Assembly (NCBI GenBank): GCA_035293565.1
Contig: DATGMP010000130.1
Coordinates: forward strand, 62,001 to 126,000
Length of the DNA: 64,000 nt
Origin: DATGMP01 sp035293565
GTDB lineage: Bacteria > Pseudomonadota > Alphaproteobacteria > BOG-932 > Roseiterribacteraceae
Reading direction: 5' to 3'
Shown here: in pieces, positions 36,001 through 43,465 of the stretch
How the letters are laid out: each line of letters begins with the position of its first letter
Numbering within the stretch: position 1 is the stretch's first letter
Position numbers and translations under genes: made by a program
Notes under the pieces: generated by a model
Databases searched by the model: none
Told to the model about the DNA's origin: nothing
The model's input: the letters and a program-made list of their open reading frames with translations, nothing else

Positions 36001-36542
36001 TGGCCAAGGCGGTCGCGCGCACCTATGCGAAGCTGATGGCTTACAAGGACGAGTACGAGGTCGGCCGCCTGTTCGCGAGCTCGAATTTCAGGCGCTATCT
36101 CGACGAGACCTTCGAAGGTGACTTCAAGCTGTCTTTCAACCTGGCACCGCCCTTGCTCGCGCGTCGCGATGCCGGGACCGGACGGTTGCGCAAGATGCGC
36201 TTCGGTCCTTGGATGATGCCGGTCTTCCGGCTGCTGGCACGGCTGAAATTCCTGCGCGGGAGTGCTTTCGACATTTTCGGCATGACCGCCCATCGTCGCC
36301 TGGAGCGCAAGCTGATCGCGGATTATGAAGCGTTGGTCGATACATTGCTGCGAGACCTGGATGCGTCGAATTATGCCACCGCCGTCGAGCTTGCGCGACT
36401 GCCGGAGACGGTGCGCGGCTATGACGTGGTCAAGGAGACCGCGCTCGCCGAAATGCTGAAGCGGCAGGAAAAGCTGCTGGCCGAATTCCGCAAACCGACG
36501 GAGCCGGCGCCGATGAAGGCCGAGACGGTGGCGGCGGAGTGA
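33033..36542 (+). CDS. Indolepyruvate ferredoxin oxidoreductase family, fused IorA-IorB (1169 aa)
   Basis: A single 1169-residue chain combining the thiamine-diphosphate IorA-type subunit (SGYRGSPLGIYD, SPGINEDMAATAVWGSQQ), an iron-sulphur segment (C642 onward: CEGCGDCGIQSNC and CNKDYSCVKGFCPS), and an IorB-like gamma domain (LIGGIGGNGVVTIAALL) with a further C-terminal segment. The family oxidatively decarboxylates aryl-pyruvates to aryl-acetyl-CoA, using ferredoxin. Fused forms are usual in proteobacteria. ATG follows GAGGGGTAATGAC. The neighbouring P450 and VOC enzymes suggest aromatic amino acid or aromatic compound breakdown. Confidence 0.9.
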   Translation: MRTVTLDDKYAKTDGRIYVTGSQALVRLPILQRARDVAAGLNTAGFISGYRGSPLGIYDLALWGAMKHLEANHIRFSPGINEDMAATAVWGSQQVGLIGEAKYDGVFAMWYGKGPGVDRSGDPLKHGSYAGSSPNGGVLVLCGDDHGARSSTTAHQSDHALIHFGMPILHPASVQEFLDLGLVGFALARYSGCWIGFKCVTDTVEGSASVSVDPARIRIEKPTDFVMPPDGLNIRLGFLPLQSERLLYEQRHLAVAAFARANRLDGVRLGRAEKNRLGIVTTGKSYLDVLEGLARLGIDDERARHLGIAVYKVALVWPLEATGLAAFAQNCEELLVVEEKRPVIEEQVAHILYNAPVDRRPRLTGKHDERGAPLLSAIGELDPDRILHVIADRYLKLADDSEIRERLERVRSFERDLANFGSAPAGLMRLPSFCAGCPHNTSTRVPEGSIALGGIGCHGMAVWLPERKTLALYQMGGEGAPWIGQAPFVETPHIFQNLGDGTYFHSGLLAIRACVAAGVNITYKILLNGAIAMTGGQPIEGEHFEGELTAPHVASQLFAEGVGRIAIVSDDPEKYGSKAGFPASATFHHRDQLDAVQKELRDWRGVSAIIYDQSCATERRRLRKRGKVADPSERLFIHPEVCEGCGDCGIQSNCIALEPEETQLGRKRRINQSVCNKDYSCVKGFCPSFVSVTGGKLRAREGGAAGDEASLLASLPEPELPNVAEPYSLLIGGIGGNGVVTIAALLGMAAHIEEKPCTVLDISGLAQRNGAVTSHVRFGPRGGGDLAARIPQGSADVMLACDLVVAASPECISRVAPGRARIVANSFIAPTSAFARAPDLDFGGAEIETRLAARARDFFPVDATGIATKMLGNAIGANSFMLGYAWQRGLIPLSAESIETAIDLNGTAVALNQRAFALGRIAAAHPEKMPEWTRGKESAAPAALTLEEIVTARSALLTDYQDAAYAERYRALVRRVETAECAIAGSNGDLAKAVARTYAKLMAYKDEYEVGRLFASSNFRRYLDETFEGDFKLSFNLAPPLLARRDAGTGRLRKMRFGPWMMPVFRLLARLKFLRGSAFDIFGMTAHRRLERKLIADYEALVDTLLRDLDASNYATAVELARLPETVRGYDVVKETALAEMLKRQEKLLAEFRKPTEPAPMKAETVAAE

Positions 36543-36555
36543 ACGAGCGGTGAGA

Positions 36556-36605
36556 GTCGAGCGGGACGGAAACACCCCCTCCTCTCGCTCCTCCCGCGAG
36601 GGGAC
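36556..36605. repeat. Direct copy of the DUF559-associated repeat (left)
   Basis: GTCGAGCGGGACGG continues with a purine pair, then CACCCCCTCC and CCTCCCGCGAGGGGA. It aligns with 37023-37071 over about 47 bp with roughly 40 matches. It ends at the ATG of the DUF559 gene. Confidence 0.7.
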
Positions 36606-37082
36606 ATGAACAGCTCGCGCTTCGGATCCCCCTCCCCAACGCGGGAGGGGCTAGGGGAGGGGGCGTCTCCGCCAGGGGATTTAAAGACCCGCGAGCGTGT
36701 CCGCGACCTTCGTGTCAACGCGACTCCTGCCGAACGCACGCTGTGGCGATATCTGCGAATCAAGCAGGTTCACCAGGTGCGTTTTCGGCGACAATTTCCG
36801 ATCGGACCCTTCATCGCTGATTTTGTTTGTTTGAAGGCAAAGCTGATCGTGGAAGTGGATGGCGGTCAACACGACGCCAATGTCGCGTATGATGAGAACC
36901 GCACGAAATGGCTCGAGAGCCAAGGTTTCGAAGTTATCCGATTTTGGAACAACGATGTTCTGGAGAGTACCGAAGGTGTCGTGAACGAGATTGCGTCGCG
37001 GGTGGAGGCTCGACTTGCGATCGTCGAGCGGGACGGAGGCACCCCCTCCCCTAACCCCTCCCGCGAGGGGAGGGGGATTTGA
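36606..37082 (+). CDS. DUF559 endonuclease-like protein, ends encoded by palindromic repeats
   Basis: A 158-residue DUF559 protein, a fold related to very-short-patch (Vsr) PD-(D/E)XK nucleases. The core is TPAERTLWRYLR, FIADFVCLKAKLIVEVDGGQ then HD, and GFEVIRFWNNDVL; the D and the E-x-D in FIADF and VEVDG are the likely metal residues. The N-terminal GSPSPTREGLGEGASPPG and C-terminal GGTPSPNPSREGRGI are translated from inverted palindromic repeats (36626-36673 and 37031-37078). The gene resembles a small mobile unit and lies between an IorAB-like gene and a GH16 gene. Confidence 0.88.
   Translation: MNSSRFGSPSPTREGLGEGASPPGDLKTRERVRDLRVNATPAERTLWRYLRIKQVHQVRFRRQFPIGPFIADFVCLKAKLIVEVDGGQHDANVAYDENRTKWLESQGFEVIRFWNNDVLESTEGVVNEIASRVEARLAIVERDGGTPSPNPSREGRGI
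36626..36673. repeat. Inverted palindromic repeat, left end of the DUF559 unit
   Basis: Reads ATCCCCCTCCCC...GGGGAGGGGGCGTCTCC. Its reverse complement aligns with 37031-37078 over almost its full length, differing at few positions (for example GCGTTGGGG against GCGAGGGG). Both arms are internally palindromic. This copy lies inside the coding sequence. Confidence 0.8.
37031..37078. repeat. Inverted palindromic repeat, right end of the DUF559 unit
   Basis: GGACGGAGGCACCCCCTCCC continues CTAACCCCTCCCGCGAGGGG and ends AGGGGGAT. It is the inverted partner of 36626-36673 and part of the direct repeat 37023-37071. It encodes the last 15 residues of the DUF559 protein, whose stop follows immediately. 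Confidence 0.8.
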
Positions 37083-37135
37083 ATTCGAGAAGCGGGCCGG
37101 CTCCGCGCGCTCGGTGCGGCAGGAGAATGAGGCGC

Positions 37136-38017
37136 ATGCCGATCCAGTCGAGCTGGCGTTCGCTTGCGATTTTCTTGAGGCGTCATTCCCGCGAACGCGC
37201 GAATCCATCCGGACGCCGTCTCGATGCCGAAAGATGGATTCCCGCTTTCGCGGCAATCACGATTTTGGTCAACGGCGCGGCTTTAGCAGCGGACGCCCCT
37301 CTTCTCGACGAGCATTTCGCCGGGCCGCTGGACCCCAACATCTGGTACATCCCGACGCATGATCCCAAAGGCGACGGCACGCTGATCGGTCGGACCCAGT
37401 TTCGCGTGACTCAGGATTCGGCATTGCCCGTGCCGTCGGGCGGCGCCGTCTGCATGTCCATCGAGACCTATGGCAGTCGGCCGAACGCCTTCTTCGGCGC
37501 GCAGATCATCACACGGCGGGAATTCGCAGTTGGGACCGGCCTCGACATTCAGATCCGCGCGAGGATGACCAGCGCCGAGCATCGCGGGATCGTAGGCGGC
37601 ATGTTCCTCTATTCGCTGAAGCCCGGGAGCGACACGCTGCATGACGAGGTCGATTTCGAGCTGCTGACCAACATCCCCGATCGCGTCGAGACGAATCTCT
37701 ATGGCGACGAGCCTTTGGGCGACGGGCATCCGCAAGCGATCCCCTTTGGGGTAGGGGCGATCACCGACTGGCATACCTATGAAGTGGTATGGAAGCCCGA
37801 TCGCGTGTCCTGGCTCGTCGATGGAAAGACTGTCCGCACCGCCACCGAGAACGTGCCGCTGCGGCCGATGAACCTCTATCTGAACATTTGGGCCCCCGAT
37901 CATTGGTGGCCGCTGGCCTACAGCAACTCCATTCAACCGGCCTCGTCGAGGGATTCGAATAGCGTCCTTGGCGCGCTCTGCGTCGATCATGTGATCGTTC
38001 GAGCCTTATCGAAGTGA
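37136..38017 (+). CDS. Glycoside hydrolase family 16 protein, exported, with in-frame repeat in signal peptide
   Basis: A 293-residue GH16 (beta-1,3/1,4-glucanase-like) protein. The catalytic motif E-x-D-x-E is complete: E171, D173 and E175 in HDEVDFELL, with the laminarinase sandwich around it. ATG 37136 follows AGGAG. The start of the signal peptide (MPIQSSWRSLAIFLR) is interrupted by 27 residues encoded by an 81-bp palindrome (37181-37261), then resumes ILVNGAALAADAP. Without the insert the signal is ordinary. Cleavage after ALAA may still work because the later part keeps a hydrophobic core. Confidence 0.87.
   Translation: MPIQSSWRSLAIFLRRHSRERANPSGRRLDAERWIPAFAAITILVNGAALAADAPLLDEHFAGPLDPNIWYIPTHDPKGDGTLIGRTQFRVTQDSALPVPSGGAVCMSIETYGSRPNAFFGAQIITRREFAVGTGLDIQIRARMTSAEHRGIVGGMFLYSLKPGSDTLHDEVDFELLTNIPDRVETNLYGDEPLGDGHPQAIPFGVGAITDWHTYEVVWKPDRVSWLVDGKTVRTATENVPLRPMNLYLNIWAPDHWWPLAYSNSIQPASSRDSNSVLGALCVDHVIVRALSK
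37181..37261. repeat. Palindromic element inserted in frame in the GH16 signal peptide
   Basis: 29-bp arms: left starts CGTCATTCCCGCGAACGCGC (37181-37209), right starts GATGGATTCCCGCTTTCGCG (37233-37261); 25 of 29 positions pair. Length is 81 bp, exactly 27 codons, and the boundaries fall on codon borders of the host gene. A half copy is at 31606-31632. Confidence 0.85.
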
Positions 38018-38154
38018 GCGTCCAGCCATATCGGCCGATGTACAAAATCTAAGAGTACAGCGCCTCAAAATAAAATATAGGCGACAAGATCCGCCGTCGT
38101 GAAACGGCCGCGGGTGTGTTAACGTATCAAATGAGGCTTTTGGGGAGGTTCTCG

Positions 38155-38472
38155 ATGTCACACGACAAGGACCTCGATCACATACCGAACACCACGGAAA
38201 ATTTGTTGGTCGACGCAGAGGGCGAGGCGCCGAAGGGCGTCGACGATCGGGCGCAGTTCGAGCCTGGCTTCGACCGGCTCGAGCGGCGGTTGCGAGAAGA
38301 CGAGAAGCGGGTGCTGCGACAGCGCCGCAGGGTTCTCGAGCTGCGCGCCAAGCATGCCGACGGCAGAATCGCCGAAGAGCTGCTTCAGGTTTTCGAAGAC
38401 ATGCTGGCGGTGCGGCGGGTGCTGATGATGCGCCTGAGGGAAGGGCAGGCTCGGCGCTGCGCCGGCGGGTGA
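38155..38472 (+). CDS. Small helical protein, RVxRQ..AEELL..FED family (copy A)
   Basis: A 105-residue, charged, two-helix protein. The signature RVLRQRRRVLELRAKHADG, then RIAEELLQVFEDML and a basic end, is shared with 60753-61016, 61506-61802 and 62043-62306. Copy B even shares the lead-in QFE...LERRLREDE. ATG 38155 has GGGGAGG upstream. The helices look like a coiled-coil pair. I know related short proteins in other alphaproteobacteria, mostly unannotated, but no function. Confidence 0.75.
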   Translation: MSHDKDLDHIPNTTENLLVDAEGEAPKGVDDRAQFEPGFDRLERRLREDEKRVLRQRRRVLELRAKHADGRIAEELLQVFEDMLAVRRVLMMRLREGQARRCAGG

Positions 38473-38500
38473 TCGCCAAGCCGACTCTCGGGCGGCGGCA

Positions 38501-40342
38501 TTACTCCCGATCGAGATGCACCATCGGGAAATAGGTGCCGATCAGGCGTCGATCCCACCAGATGCCGCGCGCCTTCTCGTCGGCTGTGGCGTAGGTGTAG
38601 TCGTAGAACTGGGCGCGGATATAGATCGGCGGGTCGTCGGGGAAGGGGTTCTTTTCGAGGAGGGCCGTGACCGCCGGCTCGTTCTGGAGCAGGCGCTCGA
38701 CGAAATGCGACAGCCAGGGAAGCCGCCGCGGATCGTCCAGCGCCGCGAACCACATCTGCCAATCGAGCCGCGGCTGATGGGGGATATTCCAGCGCGGCGC
38801 CCGGGCGACATCGCCCGGCTTGTAGCGGAACTCGTATTCGCGCCAGTTGGTCCCGTCGTTCGACCCCTCGATCACGATCTCGTCGCGCGTCGTCGTCATG
38901 ACGGCGAAGAGGCCATAGCCGCTGGCGATGCGGAAGGGCTCGATGAGGCTGTCGGCTGCGAGCGCGATCTTCGGCGGCGCTCCGCCGAACCGCGCATCCA
39001 TCTGCACCAGGCCGGAAAAGATCGCGAGCGCCGCGAGCGCGCCGACCGTCGCGCGCCCCAATCTCCCCGGCGCGATGCTGCGCGCCCTTGCCCCCAGCCA
39101 TTTGCGCAACCCGTTCGGCAGCACCCGACGGAGCGCCCGGTCGTCGAACAGCGCGAGGCAGAGCAGCATGGTCTGCAGGTTGAACCAATTGTAGTTCCCG
39201 GTGAGGGAGATCAGCGTTTCGAGAAGGAGAATCCCGAACGCCGCGACGTAGCGCAGGCGGCGCGGGCAGAAGATGAAGACGGGCAGCACGAGCTCGACGG
39301 CCAAGGTGGCGCCGGTGCAGAAGGCGAGCACGCCCTGCGGCAGCCGCGCCGCGTACCAGGCGATCGGCGTCGGCAGGGGCTGGGTCAAGAAGTGATAGGA
39401 GAGCGCCGACAGATTGCGCCAGTTGGGATCGCCGCTCGACAGCTTCACGACACCCGACATGAACATGAAGCGGAACAGCAGCCAGCGCACCAGCCAGACG
39501 CCCGGCACGGTCCAGAAGCTCATCAGGATCGCGATGAATCCAGCCTCCAGCAGGAACGTGTCCCACTGGTAGGTCATGAAGGCCTGGCCGCCGTAGAAGA
39601 GGGAGAGATACAGGAGATAGAGGAGGATGTAGGTCTTGTTCGGCAGTAGATTGAGCGCGAGCAATGCAGACAGCGCGGCGCCTGCCCAGCACACTGTCCG
39701 GATCATGAGATCGCCGGCGTTCGCCCAGAACAGCATCGGCATCAGGAAGAAGCGCTCCGGGCCCACGCGGCCGGAGAGGATGTCGACCAGCTGCGCGAGG
39801 GGAAGGATGCCGTGGCTGCCGATCAGCCCCATGGCCTGAACGCCGAAGGAGGCGAACGCGGCGAGATAGATCAGCGCGAACAGGCGGAGGAACAGGAAGG
39901 CGACGAGGTCGTAGCGCGACGGCTCGAGCGCGCGGCCCCAGAGCACCAGGCTCGCGCGATAGGCGGCCGGCCGATGGGCGGCGATGAAGCCGTAGGCTCT
40001 CTCGGAGATCGGCGCGAAACCGGGGAGGTTCCGGTAGAGCCAGAGCCAGAGCCGCTTGCCCGGCGCGTGGCTCAGCACGAGAAAGCTCGCCTCCGCGCCT
40101 TGGGCGCGCCGCCCGTCGGGCGCTACGTATTGGACCGCGTTTCGAAATGCCCAGAGCGGAATCGCGGGATAGTCCGTCGCGGCTTCCTGATATGGCCTGT
40201 AATCGACCGTGCCGCCGGTGAGCCTCTGCCAGTATTTGGCCCAGTAGACGCAGAAGCCGCACTCGCCGTCATAGATCAGGACCGGCCGGGCTCGGGCGGC
40301 CGGCGATTCCGCATTTCCGGCTATGTCCTGCACGGCCGGCAC
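38501..40342 (-). CDS. DCC thioredoxin-like domain fused to a lipase maturation factor family membrane protein
   Basis: A 613-residue protein. Residues 18-115 are a DUF393/DCC domain with YDGECGFC, a CxxC redox motif. About ten hydrophobic segments follow, with the lipase-maturation-factor block MTYQWDTFLLEAGF and, near the C-terminus, PHQPRLDWQMWFAAL. LMF proteins fold secreted lipases in the ER of animals; bacterial homologues are unstudied. The DCC domain would supply thiol-disulphide chemistry in cis. GTG 40342 is the assigned start and a second GTG at 40333 is possible. Confidence 0.85.
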   Translation of the reverse strand: MPAVQDIAGNAESPAARARPVLIYDGECGFCVYWAKYWQRLTGGTVDYRPYQEAATDYPAIPLWAFRNAVQYVAPDGRRAQGAEASFLVLSHAPGKRLWLWLYRNLPGFAPISERAYGFIAAHRPAAYRASLVLWGRALEPSRYDLVAFLFLRLFALIYLAAFASFGVQAMGLIGSHGILPLAQLVDILSGRVGPERFFLMPMLFWANAGDLMIRTVCWAGAALSALLALNLLPNKTYILLYLLYLSLFYGGQAFMTYQWDTFLLEAGFIAILMSFWTVPGVWLVRWLLFRFMFMSGVVKLSSGDPNWRNLSALSYHFLTQPLPTPIAWYAARLPQGVLAFCTGATLAVELVLPVFIFCPRRLRYVAAFGILLLETLISLTGNYNWFNLQTMLLCLALFDDRALRRVLPNGLRKWLGARARSIAPGRLGRATVGALAALAIFSGLVQMDARFGGAPPKIALAADSLIEPFRIASGYGLFAVMTTTRDEIVIEGSNDGTNWREYEFRYKPGDVARAPRWNIPHQPRLDWQMWFAALDDPRRLPWLSHFVERLLQNEPAVTALLEKNPFPDDPPIYIRAQFYDYTYATADEKARGIWWDRRLIGTYFPMVHLDRE

Positions 40343-40429
40343 CCGTCGGCTGGGCGGAGCGCGACGAATCTCGTCAATGCGCGCCGATGCATGATGGGTA
40401 TCGCGTCGCGCCCCCCATCCTATGCCCCG

Positions 40430-40855
40430 CTATTCCGCGACCATCTCTCCGGACCCGCCGAACTCCTTCGGGAAATCCTTGAATTTCGGCAGGCCGTCGC
40501 GCATCGGCAGCACGGTCTCGGCATAGTTCACATGCAGGCCGGGCTTGTGCGTCAGCCCCGGCAATGTCGCCGAGAAGACATCGACGAGTCCGAGCGGCGG
40601 ATGGTTCGTCATCAAATGGCCGCCGCACTTGGCGCAATATTGCCGCTCGCTCATCGGTGTCTTGCGGTAGCTGGCGAGATGTTCGGCCCCGGTTGTCACT
40701 TTGACATTGTCGGGCTTCCACAAGCTGAAGGCATTGATCGGCCCTCCCGACCAGGAGCGGCAGGACCGGCAATGGCAGTAGCCCATTCCCTCCGGCTCGC
40801 CGGTCGCTTCGAGCTTCACGGCACCGCAGAAACATTCCCCCTTGTACGTCGCCAT
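40430..40855 (-). CDS. GFA (glutathione-dependent formaldehyde-activating / CENP-V) family protein
   Basis: A 141-residue zinc-binding protein. The Cys positions ECFCGAV (C8, C10), CHCRSC (C27, C29, C32) and YCAKCGG are the two zinc sites of the GFA/Mss4 fold. The original enzyme links glutathione to formaldehyde, but most homologues are not tested. ATG 40855 has AAAGGAG upstream. It lies upstream of the LMF gene on the same strand, 87 bp away. Confidence 0.87.
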   Translation of the reverse strand: MATYKGECFCGAVKLEATGEPEGMGYCHCRSCRSWSGGPINAFSLWKPDNVKVTTGAEHLASYRKTPMSERQYCAKCGGHLMTNHPPLGLVDVFSATLPGLTHKPGLHVNYAETVLPMRDGLPKFKDFPKEFGGSGEMVAE

Positions 40856-40983
40856 GGTCTTGGTCTCCTTTCGAGCGCCCATAGGATGGGCTGAGAGCGG
40901 CAAGCCCCATCAAATCGATATGATGGTTATCGCTTCGCTCCATTCATCCTACGGATCTCGCGCCGAGGACGCCAAGGATCAGA

Positions 40984-41009
40984 AGGGGCGGCCCTGAAGA
41001 GCCGCCCCT
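40984..41009 (-). terminator. Hairpin after the PEP-CTERM gene
   Basis: AGGGGCGGC (40984-40992) pairs exactly with GCCGCCCCT (41001-41009) around an 8-base loop, 26 bp past the stop of the minus-strand gene. Read on the minus strand the stem is followed only by CTTCTG, so the U-tract is weak. Confidence 0.45.
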
Positions 41010-41034
41010 CGGTCGCGAACAATGCAAAAGCGGA

Positions 41035-41814
41035 TTACGCTGTCTTGCGACGGCGAACGTTTGCTCCAGCCGCGGCGGCAGCCCCGATCAGCAGGATGGG
41101 CCAGCCGCCGGGCTCGGGAACGCCGACCGGCAGGCCGTTGCCGATGAAGCCGTTCGCATCGAGCGAAACCAGCAGTTCCGGCTGGAATTGGGGATCCTCG
41201 ACGAACATGCCGTAGAGCTCGGCTTGCGAATTCTCGCCTTCGAGCACGTTGAAGGTCAGCGGCGCCGGCGTGCCGAAGGGGCCGATCCAGTCCGCGTTCT
41301 GCGCAGCCGTGCCCGTATTGGCCGTCGTCACGATATCGATCGGGATATCGAAGGGATCGGCGACATCGGGCGCGACCTCATCGAACGGCGCGAGAAACCG
41401 CAGATGCAGCGTGGCGCCGAAGATCAGCGTGGTGGTGTTCGAGGTTCCGTTGAAATAGGTGATCGTCGCCGCGTCGAAGACGGTGTTCAGCGGCACGTCG
41501 CTGAAGAAATGCCCGTTGATATTGACGGTGCTCGAAGTCGGGTTTGTTCCCCAGACGAGCGTGTCCGCCCCGAACGGGCCGCCGACTCCGTTCGGACATC
41601 CGGCGATGTCGCACGCCGCCGTCGCGGAATTGTCCATGAAAATGGGCACGCCGGTGGCGCCGTCGATGATGTTGCCCGACAGCACCGGGTCGCTCCAGGT
41701 TCCGGAGACCACCCCGGTGAGCGTCGCGTCGGCAACAGCGTGATGGGTCCCGCACAGCAGAATGGCGCCGCACAAGATCCAGACGCGCGCCCCGAATTTG
41801 GTTGCAGCTTGCAT
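41035..41814 (-). CDS. PEP-CTERM sorted exported protein with choice-of-anchor-K-like domain
   Basis: A 259-residue protein with signal peptide (FGARVWILCGAILLCGTHHAVA) and a C-terminal PEP-CTERM sorting signal: VPEPGGWPILLIGAAAAAGANVRRRK. The middle reads GVVSGTWSDPVLSG and VWGTNPTSSTVNINGHFF, as in choice-of-anchor-K domains. Exosortase would recognise the VPEP motif for export and removal of the tail, but no exosortase or EPS genes are in the window. ATG 41814 is chosen for spacing from CAGGGGC; ATG 41820 is possible. The upstream region (41815-41997) has no other gene. Confidence 0.85.
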   Translation of the reverse strand: MQAATKFGARVWILCGAILLCGTHHAVADATLTGVVSGTWSDPVLSGNIIDGATGVPIFMDNSATAACDIAGCPNGVGGPFGADTLVWGTNPTSSTVNINGHFFSDVPLNTVFDAATITYFNGTSNTTTLIFGATLHLRFLAPFDEVAPDVADPFDIPIDIVTTANTGTAAQNADWIGPFGTPAPLTFNVLEGENSQAELYGMFVEDPQFQPELLVSLDANGFIGNGLPVGVPEPGGWPILLIGAAAAAGANVRRRKTA

Positions 41815-41997
41815 CGTCATGCCCCTGACAAGTTGTTCGAGCACTGCCCGCGAAGCCGAATGCAGGCTCTTCTATCGAGGCAAGATGCAATTGGTATGCC
41901 ACATGGTTAATGCGTTGAATCTCTTTATACGCTTATCAGGCGATCTCAGGCGCTGTAAAAAAGTCCGACACTCCCGATCCCGACGCAGGCCGGATGG

Positions 41998-43215
41998 TCA
42001 GGCGGCCTTCAGCGCATTGGTGAACAGGTAGCAGGCCGAATCGCGCGGGATCGCCTCCGCCGGCAGGGGCGTCTCGATTTGGGCCGGCTTCGGGCCGTAC
42101 TTCGCGGCCAGCGGCTCGAGCTTCTCGAGATCGAAATTGTAGAGGGCGGCCGCGTTCAGCCCGAGCACCTTGCGGCGGCGCGAATCCGGCATGTCGCCGA
42201 AGGTGAGGCGCAGGGATTCCAGCGTATAGGGGAACGTGCCCTCGTAATGGGGATAGTCGTTGCCCCACAGCACATGCTCCTCGCCGATCTCGTCGATGCC
42301 GTCGAGGTCAGCCTTGGATGGGAAGCTCGCCCCGTAATAGCAGTGGCGCTTGGCGTATTCGCTGGGCCGAGCCTTCAAGGGCAGGTCCATGCCCTTATAG
42401 TCCATCTCGCCTTGCGAACCCGCCTTGAAGGCGTCGTAGGTGCGGTCGAGCTGGGCCAGCGCGGCCGGCACCCAGGAGCAGCCGGATTCGGTCAGGATGT
42501 GCTTCAGCTTCGGGAATTTCTCATACACGCCGGCCATCAGCAGATGACGCCATCCGGCCTGGCCGTAATAGGCGACATCCTGGATCCAGAGCGATTCCGC
42601 GACCGCGCCCTCGCCATAGTCCGGCAGGCCCTGGCCGGTGTGCTGATTCATCACGAGCCCGTGATCCTGGATGGCGGCGAAGACACGGTCCCAGGCCGGG
42701 TGGTAGAGCGGCTTCAGCCAATGCGCATCGGGCGGAACGAGCGGCAGCAGCACGCCGCCGCGCAGTCCCGCCTCGGCGATGTATTGGATATCCTTGATCG
42801 CCTCGTCGAAATCATGCGGCAGGATGAGGCCGATGCCGGCGCGGCGGACGGGATCCTCGGCGCAGAAATCCTTCAGCCACCGATTATGCGCCCGGATGCC
42901 GGCCAGGCAGCGCTGATAATCCTCGGGCTTGGCGGGGTGCGCGGTGACGATGCTCTTGCGATAGAAGGGCGGCACGGTGTTGGGGAAGATCACCTCACCC
43001 ACCACGCCTTGGCTCTCCTGGTCGGCGGTGCGGATGCCGTAATCCCAGTTGCGCTTCTTCTTGGCGCCGTAATGCTCCGCCGACGGGTTGCGATAGCCGC
43101 CGCGCCATTCATCGAAGGCCGCGCGCCATGCGGGATCGAGATATTCGCGGTACTGGGCGTGGCTGCCGCCGGCATGGGTATCGGCGGTGATCAGCAGAAT
43201 GGGTTTTTCAGACAT
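41998..43215 (-). CDS. Amidohydrolase-2 family (metal-dependent hydrolase)
   Basis: A 405-residue TIM-barrel metallohydrolase/decarboxylase of the amidohydrolase_2 group. ITADTHAGG near residue 9-17 is the first-strand motif, with a single His rather than HxH; QHTGQG near residue 207 and LWGNDYPHYEG give further metal/substrate residues. Related enzymes decarboxylate aromatic acids such as 2-amino-3-carboxymuconate semialdehyde. It is about 180 bp upstream of the PEP-CTERM gene and unlikely to be functionally linked to it. Confidence 0.88.
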   Translation of the reverse strand: MSEKPILLITADTHAGGSHAQYREYLDPAWRAAFDEWRGGYRNPSAEHYGAKKKRNWDYGIRTADQESQGVVGEVIFPNTVPPFYRKSIVTAHPAKPEDYQRCLAGIRAHNRWLKDFCAEDPVRRAGIGLILPHDFDEAIKDIQYIAEAGLRGGVLLPLVPPDAHWLKPLYHPAWDRVFAAIQDHGLVMNQHTGQGLPDYGEGAVAESLWIQDVAYYGQAGWRHLLMAGVYEKFPKLKHILTESGCSWVPAALAQLDRTYDAFKAGSQGEMDYKGMDLPLKARPSEYAKRHCYYGASFPSKADLDGIDEIGEEHVLWGNDYPHYEGTFPYTLESLRLTFGDMPDSRRRKVLGLNAAALYNFDLEKLEPLAAKYGPKPAQIETPLPAEAIPRDSACYLFTNALKAA

Positions 43216-43465
43216 GGATCGGCCTGCTGTGCTTGGTCGAATTCGAGAATAGCGCCGCGAGGCGGGCAGGGTCCACCGGCCCGACCGGAGGCGATCTCGT
43301 CATCGCGGCCCGCGCGCGCCGGGACAGGGAACATCCGTAAGGATGACGATCCCGGCCGATTGGGCAATGCGCGGCGTTCGCGCAAATCGGCAGGTCTTCC
43401 TTTCCCTTTCTTAACCCTCCTTGCCGTACTCTCGAAACCGCCCGGATCTCGGGAAGGAGAGGGCG

